Source: Gerris lacustris (taxonomy: Eukaryota > Arthropoda > Insecta > Hemiptera > Gerridae). Taken from it: DNA of 64,000 nt. Under the pieces are notes generated by a model. It ran no database searches. It saw only the letters and a program-made list of their open reading frames with translations, and was not told the origin of the DNA. A program made the translations under genes and the position numbers. Of this stretch, positions 10,971 through 22,924 are shown in pieces (within the stretch, counting starts at the first letter, position 1; each line of letters opens with the position of its first letter). The stretch spans positions 139,333,513-139,397,512 of the forward strand of contig OX578276.1 of the NCBI GenBank assembly GCA_951217055.1. Direction: 5' to 3'.

Positions 10971-12105
10971 CTGTAGGACCCACCTAAGTGGACTGCGTTT
11001 TCGGTTAAAAAAAAAATCCCTTCACTATTAAGCTGCCGCAATTTACCATCATGAGTGCCGTTAATTAAAACTCTGCTGGTTTGGCATGATTCACCACACT
11101 CCCATCTTTTAGTTTTTTCGGCGCTGATGATAGAGCCCTATTATAGTAGCTAAAAGCTGCTCTGAGAATTATTAAATATATTTTTTCCGTGGTAGGCTGT
11201 GTGTTTTAGTGACTTTAAAGCCTAAAAAACATAGCTAAAATCCATTTTTTCATTACGTGGACTTAAAAAAATCATTTTATTACTCCTAGCTGTAAAGAAA
11301 AAATTGTTTACGTCCTAGGACGTAAAAAAAAAAATTTCTTTCGTGCTATTAGTTATCAAAACTTCCGTTTTAGCGCTGTAATCTTTGTATATAGCTTCTT
11401 AGTATGATTAAAATCTGCTAGATGTCAATGCGTTTTATTTATCTTTTCTAATAGTGTCACCTCTTTTTAAGGTTTCTTTTTTTTAAATCTTAAGTATGTA
11501 CTAATATTTGTTATAATTATATTGATTATTGATTAATATTTAATATTTTTTCATTGTATGCTACCTCAGAAAAAATAGCAGATGCTACACGACTATGAAG
11601 TGTTTTTTCTTTACCTTGACAATATTTACTGTCTCGCTTCGCTCGGAAATTTGTTTAAAGGTTGGATCCTGTTACAATTTGACTTCTCTAAATCCGATTA
11701 AATTTTTGTGGAATTTACAACACATTTCTCTCTAGCACTTCATTTGAAAGGAATAATTTAGAATGTAGAGTATTCGTCTTGAAGGAGGGAGTAAAAATAT
11801 ATAATGATAAATATATAAATAATAATAATAATAATCATACCGAAATTTTGAAGTTAAAAAATTATTGGTTTCAAAAGGTATTGGTATACCTACTGGTGTA
11901 AAGAAACAGAATTCTTTCTAAAGATTGTCTGAGTATAAAGAATGTGAACGTAGTGAATTAGAGAGATGCTTCAACTTGTTGGTTCCTTTTATAAAATAAG
12001 CTAACATTTTTTGTTTCTTTGTGTCCTTTGTGACATAATGTCAAGGATCTGCTAATTATCTCTGGTTTGTACAAATGGTAGCGTATTGAATATTTTTTGT
12101 GCCAA
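10971..12105. other. No gene seen
   Basis: 10971-11100 may be the body of the 5S-like SINE, but I cannot define its end. The remainder is AT-rich with T- and A-runs. No ORF of note. Confidence 0.35.
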
Positions 12106-12286
12106 ATAAAGGTTTATTAAATTTTTAAGTTTTTGGTAGTTTTCATACTACGGAAAGTTTAAATGTTAATTTAAATCAAATTAGAGTTATTATTAACTAC
12201 GGGAAACAGACCCCCCCCCCCCCCGGCGCTGGAGTGTATTTTTCACTGTCTGTTTCCCGTAGTTAATAATAATTATAAAGGTTTAT
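12106..12286 (-). mobile_element. Hairpin SINE copy 1, with 12-bp target duplication
   Basis: A perfect 12-bp direct repeat (ATAAAGGTTTAT) at 12106-12117 and 12275-12286 flanks a 157-bp element. The interior contains TTATTAACTACGGGAAACAG and its reverse complement, so most of it folds back. The middle holds a 14-C run, then GGCGCTGGAGTGTATTTTTC. At 63865-64000 the same arm leads into a tRNA-like sequence that is lost here. The A-rich end lies at the low-coordinate side when read on the minus strand (CCAAAAACTTAAAAATTTA). The duplication length points to target-primed insertion. Confidence 0.75.
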
Positions 12287-12904
12287 CTACATCCATCTGA
12301 ACAGTCTTATAAATTTACAAGGTACGAATATAAACCTCGATGGATTACATTATAATAATTTAGGATTATTATATGATATTAACTTATAATTGCCAATTTT
12401 GTAATTTATAATTTTTAATGAACTAAGTTGTTTTATTTAGGAGACAATTTAGATTCTTCTCTAATCGTATATATGTGGGAAACATTTTTATCAAACCAGT
12501 TACACAAATTACTTCAAATTTACAATACTTATATCATCCCAACTAAAAGTAGCAAAAATAATTAAACATCTATAACTAGTATTGTTATTCAAATAGTGGG
12601 TTATTTTTGCGAGCCAATATTTTTATCGGTGGTAAAATTATCGTTCTCAGGTCAAAACTACTACACCGAATAGCCTTCCCTAATATTTAACAAGTATAAA
12701 TATACATACGAGGAATTTCCAATTAAGACTTGAGACTGGGTTTTGGAGATTAGCACAAAGCGCTTACTGCACCATCTATCAGATTTTTCTGGTAACCCTA
12801 CGCATCAAATTAAACCCACTATGTTTCTCAAAAACGAAGCCGCTAACATCTATTTAAACATGTGGCAGTGTTTCATCACTTCCAGTAAACTGTAGTCGTG
12901 CACC
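12287..12904. other. No gene seen
   Basis: AT-rich sequence up to the mariner remnant. 12740-12900 may include its 5' part, but no reading frame could be followed there. Confidence 0.35.
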
Positions 12905-13225
12905 ATGGCTACTTTACTGGGCTCAAATACGTAAAAAAAATCACCTTGTTGGATTACATGGGAATGATTTACACTTAGCTGGTTCCTCGAAAGCAGACAG
13001 TCATGGCTGAGTACTACAAAACAGTTTTGCAGACGTTAATGATGGAGCACATGTCTCGAAAACAAATGGAGATCGTGGGAAAGTCGAAAATGCACAATGA
13101 CAATTTAAGGCTTCAGATTGTGAACACAGTTTCTTAATTTTTGGTTCTCCAAAATTGAGACATTACAGTAATCCCCGACCCTCCATGTAATCCAGATCTC
13201 GTCCCCTGGCGCTTCTTTTTAGAAA
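12905..13225 (+). pseudogene. Mariner (DD34D) transposase, C-terminal half, decayed
   Basis: The frame through 12997 reads QTVMAEYYKTVLQTLM, then MSRKQMEIVGKSKMHNDN, then PPCNPDLVPWRFFL. These are the hallmark blocks of mariner transposases: a QTV.AEYY block, the second catalytic Asp in an HxDN motif (GAC at 13099-13101) and the third in a PPxxPDLxP motif (GAT at 13195-13197). In intact mariners 34 residues separate these two Asp; here there are 31. The region between them carries in-frame stops and scrambled residues. The N-terminal DNA-binding half is absent and I found no terminal repeats. Clearly dead; transcription would be +. Confidence 0.85.
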
Positions 13226-13576
13226 CTAACTAACTATCTCCATGATGGGGCAGCCCTTAGAGGGCCTATGCCTACCAAAGGGTTTGTAAATCTGTATATG
13301 TCATGGATGACACGGTGTTAGTATGGTGCTTCATTAGCTGTATAAACTTTACAATCGGCAAACGCAATTAGTCATCAAATAAAAAAATCAGCAAAAAAGG
13401 GCCTAAAGGGTCGTCGTTTTGACTCTGAACTGGACGCTGTTAAGACACCAAGGGACAATTTTTAAGAAAATTGCTAAATATGGGTTTTCTCGTGTTTTTA
13501 AACACGGAAGAAGCGACTGGAGAAAGGTGTCTTTTACTTAATGTAGAAGTGGGAGTATATACTTATGTATAAGGAG
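13226..13576. other. No gene seen
   Basis: Mixed sequence between the mariner remnant and the Harbinger terminus. CAGCCCTTAGAGGGCC near 13250 is a short imperfect palindrome. Nothing else recognised. Confidence 0.35.
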
Positions 13577-13600
13577 TAAGGAACGCTTCACACTATACGG

Positions 13601-13620
13601 TTTTTGCCGTACGGCAAAAA
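13601..13620. repeat. Perfect 20-nt palindrome in the Harbinger left end
   Basis: TTTTTGCCGTACGGCAAAAA equals its own reverse complement. The same core GCCGTACGGC recurs at 18838-18853 near the right end, so it is likely a subterminal recognition or structural motif of the element. Confidence 0.9.
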
Positions 13621-13708
13621 TCCGAATTGGCGGGTTGTTCACACTATCCGGGTTGTCTACGGCTTTTTTTCAATCAGGTTTTTAAAAATGTAGTGAAGAG
13701 GTGTTGCT

Positions 13709-13995
13709 ATGAACTGTAAACAAATTGTTGCATTATGGTTGTATTATCGTCGCAAAAAGAGAAGACATTGCAAACGCTGGATGTGGGTGCATCCTAAATA
13801 ATCAAAAGAGAGATTAAGTGCTGCTTATTTCATACGTTATTTGAGGATGAACGTTTTACGTAGAGATGAAAATAAGTTTTTTTAAACTATTTTCGTATGT
13901 CTGTTGCCTCATTTGATGAACTGCAGGAAAAGCTGAAGGATACCATTCAGCATCAGAACACAAAATTTAGAAATTGTATACAACCAATTTCAACG
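13709..13995 (+). pseudogene. Harbinger transposase, N-terminal fragment
   Basis: From ATG 13709 the frame reads RRKKRRHCKRWMWVHP (a basic stretch followed by the W.HP motif typical of Harbinger nucleases). It meets a stop at 13799 and continues SKERLSAAYFIRYLRMN. A one-base slip in a T-run near 13878 shifts into FRMSVASFDELQEKL, then IQHQNTKFRNCIQP. The order RRWWVHP, FRMS..FDELLE, TNFR..I.PEERL is the family N-terminus, roughly the first 100 residues. The similarity stops where the inserted array begins; no catalytic residues are present. Confidence 0.8.
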
Positions 13996-14024
13996 ACCTC
14001 TGTCTTTGTATATATCAAGACTCG

Positions 14025-14405
14025 CCGGCGTCAGCTGGCCTACGGCCAGCTTTTGCCCGTCGAGTGGCCAGGTAGATATATGCCAGGTATCTATACCAGG
14101 TAGATATATGCCAGGTACTTGTATATAGTAGTTGGTACTTGTAAGATCTGGTAATGTTGTAGGAGGTTGTGGGATATTGTAGCCATCAAGTGGGTTAATT
14201 ATACTGTTATTATTCGCAGTCTATAAATGACAAAATAAACAAACGATAAAGCAAACAAAAAAACAAAGTATGAATGCTATTGACGTCTAGAGGAGCTGAG
14301 CTAGTATCTGTGAAGTTGTAGAGGGGATTGAGTAGGTGGGGTGTCAGGAGCGACGGGAGAGGATGGGAAGATCGGACATATTATTAAAGTAAATATGTAT
14401 TTAAT
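14025..14405 (-). repeat. Gamma block, copy 1, with hairpin
   Basis: It holds the perfect hairpin GCTGGCC-TAC-GGCCAGC at about 14034-14050, and CCAGGTAGATATATGCCAGG twice at 14068-14118. It parallels 16025-16380. The minus-strand frame that is open in the second copy is closed here by a TGA. Confidence 0.75.
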
Positions 14406-14681
14406 AACTTTGGTACTAACCAACATTTTTCGTAGAAACAATGCATCTAACATGCGCCAAATGTGGTGCACATATAATTAATTTAATAAACAAATAACCC
14501 AGCAACCAAATCGTAAAGTCTGCTATAAAAACAGTTTTTTTCAATTTTACCCCTCTCAAAACTAAAAATAACACAAAATAGAAAATAACAAAAATGAATC
14601 TGCTATTCAAGAGCTTTTCAACGATATACATCATATTATAAAAGATTAACTTTAACATTTGTATCCCTGTACTCTAAGGTA

Positions 14682-14716
<35 letters not shown>

Positions 14717-15943
14717 ACGGGGGATTAATTTAACTAATAAATAAATATAAATAAAAAAACCCCTAATAACTAAAAATTATTTAAACCCTTCAACCTGCAA
14801 GGAAATTATAAATCGGTACCAAAGTACGAGTACAACATTTTTAAAAAATAAACAAATATAATAGCTTTAATGTACAAATCAAGGCCTTTGAAATGATATA
14901 ATATACAATATTAAAAACAAAAAAAAAAGTGGTCACGTGACACGGTACATAGAAAAAAGTTTAGTCTCAAGTTCTCAGCAAATAGGATGAACTAATGAAA
15001 TATAAGAGCACAATTAATAAATTTAATAAAATAAAAAAAATAAAAAATCGTAAAAACCGCCATAAAACAGTTTTTTTCCAATTTTACCACCCTAAAAACT
15101 AAAAATGCCCCAAAATAGAACGTAACGAAAATTAATCCACTATTCAAGAGCTTTTCAACGATATACATCATATTATAAAAGATTAACTTTAACATTTGTA
15201 CCTTTGTACTCTAAGGCCTAAGGTACCAAAATTATACTTTTAAAAAAACAAAAAATACAAAATGGCATTAATTTAACTAATAAATAAATATAAAAAAAAT
15301 AAACCTAATAACAAAAAATTATTTAAACCCTTTACCCTGCAAAAAAATTATAAATCGGTACAAAAGTACGAGTACAAAATTTTGAAAATATAAACAAATA
15401 TAATAGCTTTAATGTACAAATCAAGGCCTCTCAGATGATATACAATACAATATTAAAAACCCAAAAAAGTGGTCACGTGACACGGTACACAGAAAAAAGT
15501 TTAGTCTCAAGTTCTCAGAAAATAGGACGAACTAATAAAATATAATATAGTCAATTTAAAGAGCATTAGTGTGAGATTTAAGCGCCCCAATCAGAAATAA
15601 AATCGGTCTACAATTGTAAAAAGTACGGTCATTCAAAGTAAACAAATTGAAACAATGAAAAAAAAAAAAAAAAAAAAAAAAAATTATCACCATTTAAGGT
15701 ACAACCGATAAAGGTACGACAAAAAGTCATAGGACCAATGTTGTAGATCTTTTAAAATCAGTTACCGCTGGTGCTGTCCGTTTTCCAATACGACTTACCG
15801 TTTAGCTGCAATAAGCCCCAAAACAGCTAAAAAATCAATTCGGCCATTTTTATTTTTTTAGGGGGGGAAGGAGTGGGAAAAGTAAACTTTTTATAATTAT
15901 TTAGGTGCACAATATGGACATTGCGCGTCGAATGGCGCAAACC

Positions 15944-16410
15944 TCAAGTCTCTAGCTCTTCTGGAAGTGGGTAAACATTAATGTCAGTGAGTGAGTGAGT
16001 TAGCCATGCGGCTTTATAGTATATAGACGCCGGCCTTGGCTGGCCTACGGCCAGCCTTTGCCCGTCGAGTGGCCAGGTAGATATATGCCAGGTACTTGTA
16101 TAGTAGTTGATACTTGTAATATCTGGTAATGTTGTAGGAAGTTGTGGGATATTGTAGCCATCAGGTGGGTTAATTATACTGTTATAATTCGCAATAAATG
16201 ACAAAATAAACAAACATAAAAGAAAACAAAGAAACAAAGTATGAAAGCTATTGACGTCTAAAGGAGCTGAGCTAGTATCTGTGGAGTTGTAGAGGGGATT
16301 GAGTAAGATGGGGTGACAGGAGCGACGGGAGAGGATGGGAAGATCGGGCATATTCCCATCTCTTTCCCTTCTTATAGCACGGCACTGTTCAAGTAAATAT
16401 TTATTTAATA
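15944..16410 (-). repeat. Beta end and gamma block, copy 2, with a 135-codon open frame
   Basis: A minus-strand frame from 16351 to 15944 is open for 135 codons and contains LPDITSINYYTSTWHISTWP. It crosses the junction between the beta end and the gamma block and is broken by a stop in gamma copy 1. It is therefore probably a chance or decayed frame rather than a gene. The hairpin GCTGGCC-TAC-GGCCAGC is kept. No known domain. Confidence 0.5.
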
Positions 16411-18468
16411 ACTTTGGTACTAACCAACATTTTTCGGAGAAACAAAGGATCTAACATGCGCCAATGTTAGTGCACATATAATTTATTTAATAAACAAATA
16501 ACGCAGCAACCAAATCGTAAAAACCGCAATATAAAATGTTTTTTTTAATTTTACCCCCCTCAAAACTAAAAATAACACAAAATAGAACATAACACAAATT
16601 AATCTGCTATTCAAGAGCTTTTCAACAATATACATCATATTTAAATGTATAACTTTAACATTTGAACCCCTGTACTCTAAGGCAAGGTACCAAAATTATA
16701 TTTAAAAAAAAAAAAAAATACAAAAGGGCATTCATTTTACTAATAAATAAATATAAATAAAAAACCTAATAGCAAATAATTATTTATACCCTTTCTTCTA
16801 CAACAAAATTAATAATCGGTACAAAAGTACGTGTACAAAAGTTTTAAAAAATAAACAAATAAAATAGGTTTAATGTACAAATCATGGCCTTTCAAATGAT
16901 ATACGACACAATATTAAAAACCAAAAAAAAGTGGTCACGTAGCACAGCAGTCGGGAAAAAGTTTACTCTCATGTTCTTAGCAAAAAGGATGAACTAATGA
17001 AATAAAATACACTCAATTTAAAGAGCATTACTGTGAGATTCAAGCGCCTCAATCAGAAATAAAATCGGTCAACAATTGTAGAAACTACGGCTATTCAAAG
17101 TCAAAAATAGAAAGAAATAAAAACAAAAAAATGTCAAAATAAACACTATTTAGGGTACAACCGATAGAGGTACGACAAAAAGTCATAGAACCAAAGTTGT
17201 AGATCTTTTAAAATCAGTTACCGCTGGTGCTGTCCGTTTTCCAATACGACTTACCGTTTAGCTGCAATAAGCCCCAAAACAGCTAAAAAATCAAGTCGGC
17301 CATTTTTATTTTTTAGGGGGGGAAGGAGTGAGAAAAGTAAACTTTTTATAATTATTTTGGTTCACAATATGGACATTGCGCGTCGAATGGCGCAAACCTC
17401 AAGTCTTGCTTTGGTACTAACCAACATTTTTCGGAGAAACAAAGGATCTAATATGCGCCAAATGTTAGTGCACATATAATTTATTTAATAAACAAATAAC
17501 ACAGCAACCAAATCGTAACCACTATATAAAAAGTTTTTTTTCAATTTTACCCCCCTCAAAACTAAAAATAACACGAAATGGAACATATCAAAAATTAATC
17601 TGCTATTCAAGAGCTTTTCAACGATATACATCATATTATAAAATATTAACTTTAACATTTGTACCCCTGTACTCTAAGGTACCAAAATTATATTTAAAAA
17701 AAAAAAAACAATACAAAAGGGCATTAATTTAACTAATAAACAAATATAAATAAAATAACCTAATAACAAAAAATTAATCAAACCCTTTAACCTACAACAA
17801 AATTAAAAATCGGTACAAAAGTACTTGTACAATATTTTTAAAAAATAAATAAATATAATAGCTTTAATGTACAAATCAAGGCCTTTCAAATGATATACGA
17901 CAGAATATTAAAAACCAAAAAAAGTGGTCACTTGACACGGCACACGGGAAAAAGTTTACTCTCAAGTTCTAAGCAAGTAGGATGAACTAATGAAATAAAA
18001 TATACTCAATTTAAAGAGCATTAGTGTGAGATTCAAGCGCCTCAATCAGAAATAAAATAGGTTAATAATTATAGAAACTATGACCATTCAAAGACAAAAA
18101 TGGAAAAAAATAAAAATAAAAAAATACCAAAATTATCACCATTTAGGGTACAACCGATAGAGGTACGACAAAAAGTCATAGGACCAATTTTGTAGATCTT
18201 TTAAAATCAGTTACCGCTGGTGCTGTCCGTTTTCCAATACAACTTACCGTTTAGCTGCAATTAGCCCCAAAACAGCTTAAAAATCAAGTCGGCCATTTTT
18301 ATTTTTTTAGGGGGGGGAAGGAGTGGGAAAAGTAAACTTTTTATAATTATTTTGGTGCACAATATGGACGTTGCGCGTCGAATGGCGCAAACCGCAAGTC
18401 TCTAGCTCTTCTGGAAGTGGGCAAACATTAATGTCAGTGAGTGAGTTAGCCATGCGGCTTTATAGTAT

Positions 18469-18542
18469 AGTGGATATTTGTCCCACAGCACTGGTCTATT
18501 TTGGACAAGTGTAATTAACACTTCTCCATCAATCTCTTCCAT
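18469..18542 (-). pseudogene. MADF (Myb/SANT-like) ORF of Harbinger, first 24 codons
   Basis: From an ATG at 18542 the minus strand reads MEEIDGEVLITLVQ, then NRPVLWDKYP. This is the start of a MADF domain (acidic helix, then L..RP.LWDK.HP). PIF/Harbinger elements usually carry such a DNA-binding ORF2 divergent from the transposase. The frame runs straight into the end of the nested array at about 18469, so the rest is gone. Confidence 0.7.
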
Positions 18543-18879
18543 TGTGAATGATTAAATTAATTAAATAAATATTATTAATATTTAAATTAATTAAAAGAAC
18601 TGGAGAAAACGTACAGAGCAAAGCCTGGCGAGAAAATGGCCGTACGAATAATAACCGTCCAATTTGAAAGCGTGCATTTGATCAAATAGACTACTACGTA
18701 CTCGGCGGCTATCCGGTTGCCGTGAGTTTAGTGGTTGAGGACGGCTACTACACGGCGGCCGTACGGCTTTTTGCCGTCGCCGTGTAATGTGAAAGTGCCC
18801 GTCTATACTCCACTAAAATAATTTCGCCGTACGGTTTATTGCCGTACGGCGAAAACCGTATAGTGTGAAACAGCCCTAA

Positions 18880-21800
18880 GGGAATAAAAGTGCTGACGAT
18901 AAATTTTCAAAAAATATAATATTTTACAACATCTCAGCCTATATTGAACAACCCTCGTATATATTAAAATTGGCTTTAATAAGGAAAAGAATATTAAAAT
19001 ATGTCAAGCGTACGCAATTTTAAAATAAGAATTCACAGTAGCCTTAGGGAAATGATTTAATTAAGGTTTATTACATCAGAATTTCCAGTAGTAAGCAGTA
19101 GACCGGTAAATAACCATAAATTATTTACGGTAAAATAGTCTTAAAATGTCTTATATTAAACTATTACTGGTTTGAACCTTTAGGGCAAGATTAACCTGTA
19201 TCTTAGATAGAGATAAGTAGATTTCATGTGGTAGACCAGGACCTTATTAAAGACGTCGTATTGGAAGGGTGCTTTATTCTAGGCTAGGTCATGTTATAAG
19301 GTATCATGCTTGACCGGCCGCCCTTCTGGAGAGCCTCTGTTTAGCGCCGGGATACCCAATTAAGACTGGGGTCAGAGCACAGGCGAATCACGCTTATCCC
19401 TAGGCCTCCGATCGAACTTAAATTACTACCATGTTATAACATTTATCTTTACTTTAAACTTTGCCTTATCGTACAACGTAAAACTATTAAACGGATTTAA
19501 TTTTTTTAAAGTCAAAGAAATTGCTATGTTATCACCTTAAAATGAAAATGTTTTTTTTTTTAAAGAAATGATTTAAAAGGTAATAGTTAGGGCGTGGTAT
19601 TATATTTTTACTGCTTGTTGCAGCAAGAGAGACTGGCAACATATTTTAAATTCAAAAAATCTGAATTGAGCTAATTCAGCACATTGAAATACTAAATCAA
19701 TAAAATCCAAGACACAGCTAATTTTATTAAAGGATAATTAAATTTAAATACAAATATATTTACATTCCTGCAACTAATATATTGTAAATCTAGCGTAAAT
19801 TTCAATGGTCATGGCTATTGTTTTAGTTTTATTTCTTATCTATTGTTCTGATTCTTATTTTTAGACGTCGGCAAATAGATAAACTCAGTCAAAAGTCGTC
19901 TCTCGCTAACACACACTCATTTTAATTAACCGCTTTGTTTATTGGTACGCCGCGTGTCCAAATTTTCCCTTTTACCTCTTCCTACCCTCTTCAACCTCAT
20001 GTCATACCTACCACGCTTTTTTACATCTGCTGCTACACTAAATGAGGTATTTATTTATATATCCTTCCTTTATATATGGGGATTATTCAAATGGACCACC
20101 AGACACTAACAGTCCACAGTCCATTAATTGCCAATGGCTCCAGTCACTAAGAAATATAGTCAATAATATTAAATAACATCTAACGTTGAACATCATAATC
20201 GGCCTAGTCATTTTAAGATGACAGCCATTAAAAGTGTGTTTTGGCTACAACTTTTGAAGCTTTTGTTATAATGTCATGAAAAAACTACTAAAACTACATT
20301 TTTAAGATTTTTTTGGAGGGGGAGGCGGCACGTTTTTCTTAAAATATATAAAAACAACATATTAAATTTCTTAAACAACAAAGAAAAAAATGTGATTTTG
20401 TTTTTAGATATTTTGTACATTTGTTAAAAAACAATACTTCTTGCATATGAGTCCGCAAGACAGTGAGACATTTTTATGTTTTCGCTCTGCGTAAACTACC
20501 GACATAAAATTAAATAAAATCGGTAATTTATTCAAGTAATTGATAAAAGTAGATGGAAGATAATTTTTATTCTTATCTCCACACCGGCACTGCCACGGCT
20601 TGATTATAAAATACTGAATTCAAAGGCGCCGGCCCGCCTTCTACGAATTGTTAATATGCCTTCATAGTAGGTAGGCCGAGAGTTGATGGCAACCTCCTGT
20701 ACTTTCCTAACTCCCTGCACACGTATAAATATTTTCGACTCTCTTCGGCCCTATGACATGCGGTGGAGGGAGGCCCAACAGCTGGAGACTGGATTACACA
20801 CCTCCTATAGCTTTTTAACTCCCTGTTATACTTTTCTGAGTTTTTAAGCTAAAAGTAACGTAACGTTTTTGACTTATGTTCCATAGCCTAAACATAAAAA
20901 TGTCAAAAATAGAAGAGCAATGTACACGAAAAATTCAAGTTTTAAGGACACTTGGTGCTAAGATGAATTGGTACAAAAGCGGAACCAAATATAATATATT
21001 TGTACTCAGGGAGTTCCCCTCATTCATTTAACAACCCATGAAGCATTTCGGTACAACAGTATTTCAACTCCTTTTACATCAACCCCTTGTTTTTTTTTTA
21101 ATTTTTATTGATTAACACAACTACATAAATTACAATGTTATTAGTGTTATTGACATTGTTGTTGTTTTTTGGGCGGTGGATAACATGGAAAGGGTATTGT
21201 CCATTGACGAATCCTTTTGGCATGAATAGTTTAGAACGTAAGATATATGGGTTTACAATAATAAGCCAATAATAATAATAATAATTGTTTTTGAAGAATG
21301 TTTTATTTTGGGGCATCCCTGTAATTGGCTTGAGTTGGGGGTTGCATATAACATTCACATTCAAAGTTTCAAATTGGTATTTAGGGTATTTTTGGATACA
21401 GGAGCATTAACGCCTTCAGAAAGACGGATAGACAGACAAATGCAGAAAAGTATTAGGGTTCGTAAGCCTATGCGAGAAAGTTTTAACTACTAAAGGACTA
21501 CAGTAGTAACAGAGGTTTTCAGAATGTATACTAAGATAAGCAGCATTTTTTAATAAATTATAATACAGATTCCAAATATTAAGAAAAAGGTTAAAACTAC
21601 AAAAAAATATTATTGTATATATCCTTTTTACGGTCATCCCACTTCCCCTATTGTCTTTGCGCACTTAGAAATTAATTTTTACCGGGATCAAAAACGATGG
21701 AAATTTACACGGTTTTAATAAGTTTCAAAGATCAATGCCTACAAAATTAAAATGAATATTAAATATTAAAGAGCGTCTTATTAAAATAAAAGAGTGGAGG

Positions 21801-22020
21801 ACAAAACATAACCAGAAAATTTGAATTGTTAAGTGACTACAGAATAAGCTTACACAAATATACGATGATTGCAGCAGATCCTACATGAATTCAGATGCAC
21901 GATAAATTGTTCAGCAAACTCACAAATATTCTCAGTGAAAATAACTAAAATGATAATCTAGATGAGAGATTGTTACAATGGAAAGATCGGTCACCCTCAC
22001 ATGGAACCACAAATGTAGAT
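18880..22020. other. No gene seen
   Basis: Single-copy-looking sequence. GC-richer islands occur at 19300-19430 and 20620-20820; the latter repeats CCTCCTRTA...TAACTCCCTG twice. A trace of family E lies at 20200-20285. No domain was recognised. Confidence 0.4.
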
Positions 22021-22428
22021 TTATAACCCCAAGGATAAAGGCGACGACAAAATATCGCCGGCAATCAGAACATAGGAAACCGACACAACTTTCAGCGATA
22101 GAGATAATGTGACACGACACCCAGTACAATCGGAATAAACACATATCTGATAGGAGGAAGATGGAATACGTACATTAGTAGGGGTGGGACATATGCCGCG
22201 ATATTTGAAGAGTGAGCCGGCGCTTGGTTCCACCCCAGCACTGTTATATGGGACATTAGTGCTTACAACTACAGCGATGGGGTAGGAAATTCTAACTCTA
22301 CAAGCTGGGAAGGTAACGGCAACACGGGCCATTATAGCATTCCGTGACATTCTACTCCAATGCACCCCGTTCAGAAACTGGTGTAACTGCTCCGAGGTAT
22401 GAGTCTGCCATTGCCGAAGCGACGTCAC
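22021..22428 (-). CDS. Unrecognised open frame, 135 codons
   Basis: A minus-strand frame from ATG 22428 to the stop at 22021 in a patch that is much less AT-rich than its surroundings. The product would have mixed composition, with several Cys and Ser and no membrane segment or domain I recognise. It could be an exon piece, a transposon remnant or chance in a GC-rich island. A shorter minus-strand frame (21932-22144) overlaps it. Confidence 0.2.
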   Translation of the reverse strand: MTSLRQWQTHTSEQLHQFLNGVHWSRMSRNAIMARVAVTFPACRVRISYPIAVVVSTNVPYNSAGVEPSAGSLFKYRGICPTPTNVRIPSSSYQICVYSDCTGCRVTLSLSLKVVSVSYVLIAGDILSSPLSLGL

Positions 22429-22828
22429 GTCGCACCGACCCGACGTACATAGAGTAACACGAAATGTGACGTAAACACGGCTCTCCTACACATTAACTTA
22501 GAGCCATTAATAACGATGTAATAAGCGGTACAACAGGTATGATATGTAGGATTTAGAATGGTCAGAGGCTGTAACATTGGGCATGTTTGCAGTCAGCTAT
22601 AGAGCGAATAAGCACCCTCTCAACCAACATGGTTTAAACTGGATAATGGACCAATCGTAGCGAGGTCACCTGCCTAATCCATGATTAAACAAGCTAATTT
22701 CAACGTTAAACTTTACCCCCTAATAAAGTGTCAAATACTTTACTAACAGTTAATTATTGCATTATTCACTTTAACCATGCATGATTGAATAGCACTTGGA
22801 AAACGTATACGTTATTTTTTAATATAAT

Positions 22829-22830
<2 letters not shown>
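22429..22830. other. No gene seen
   Basis: Continuation of the GC-richer island into AT-rich sequence before the (TA)n tract. Nothing recognised. Confidence 0.35.

Positions 22831-22834
<4 letters not shown>

Positions 22835-22912
<78 letters not shown>
22835..22912. repeat. (TA)n microsatellite
   Basis: About 39 TA units, uninterrupted. It ends a few bases before Crypton-like copy 1. Confidence 0.95.
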
Positions 22913-22918
<6 letters not shown>

Positions 22919-22924
22919 ATATTT

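Larger units (their letters stand above)
14005..18470. repeat. Nested repeat array inside the Harbinger element
   Basis: Three block types recur. Gamma (CGCCGGC, then GCTGGCCTACGGCCAGC) lies at 14025-14405 and 16025-16410. Alpha (TTTGGTACTAACCAACATTT to AAAGTGGTCACGTG) starts at about 14409, a truncated one at about 14985, and at 16410 and 17408. Beta (CCGCTGGTGCTGTCCGTTT to the CGCGTCGAATGGCGC end) lies at about 15755-15950, 17210-17400 and 18205-18400. The order is gamma-alpha-alpha-beta-gamma-alpha-beta-alpha-beta. Two copies end GTTAGCCATGCGGCTTTATA (16000-16020, 18445-18468). A 33-A tract lies at 14682-14714. No domain was recognised; I infer an unclassified element that inserted and then duplicated in tandem. 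Confidence 0.8.
13580..18876. mobile_element. PIF/Harbinger DNA transposon, interrupted by a nested array
   Basis: The left end GGAACGCTTCACACTATACGG and the right end (reverse complement GGGCTGTTTCACACTATACGG) form terminal inverted repeats. They are flanked by the 3-bp direct repeat TAA (13577-13579 and 18877-18879), the class target-site size. Both ends carry GCCGTACGGC palindromes (13601-13620, 18784-18855). Inside the left end lies a Harbinger transposase N-terminus on +. Inside the right end lies the start of a MADF-type ORF on -, the two-gene layout of this superfamily. The core between them, including the catalytic DDE region, is replaced by about 4.4 kb of other repeats. Confidence 0.85.

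Noticed and set aside
14034..14050. Rho-independent terminator
   Set aside because: The GCTGGCC hairpin has no following T run, and the window is eukaryotic; it belongs to a repeat module.
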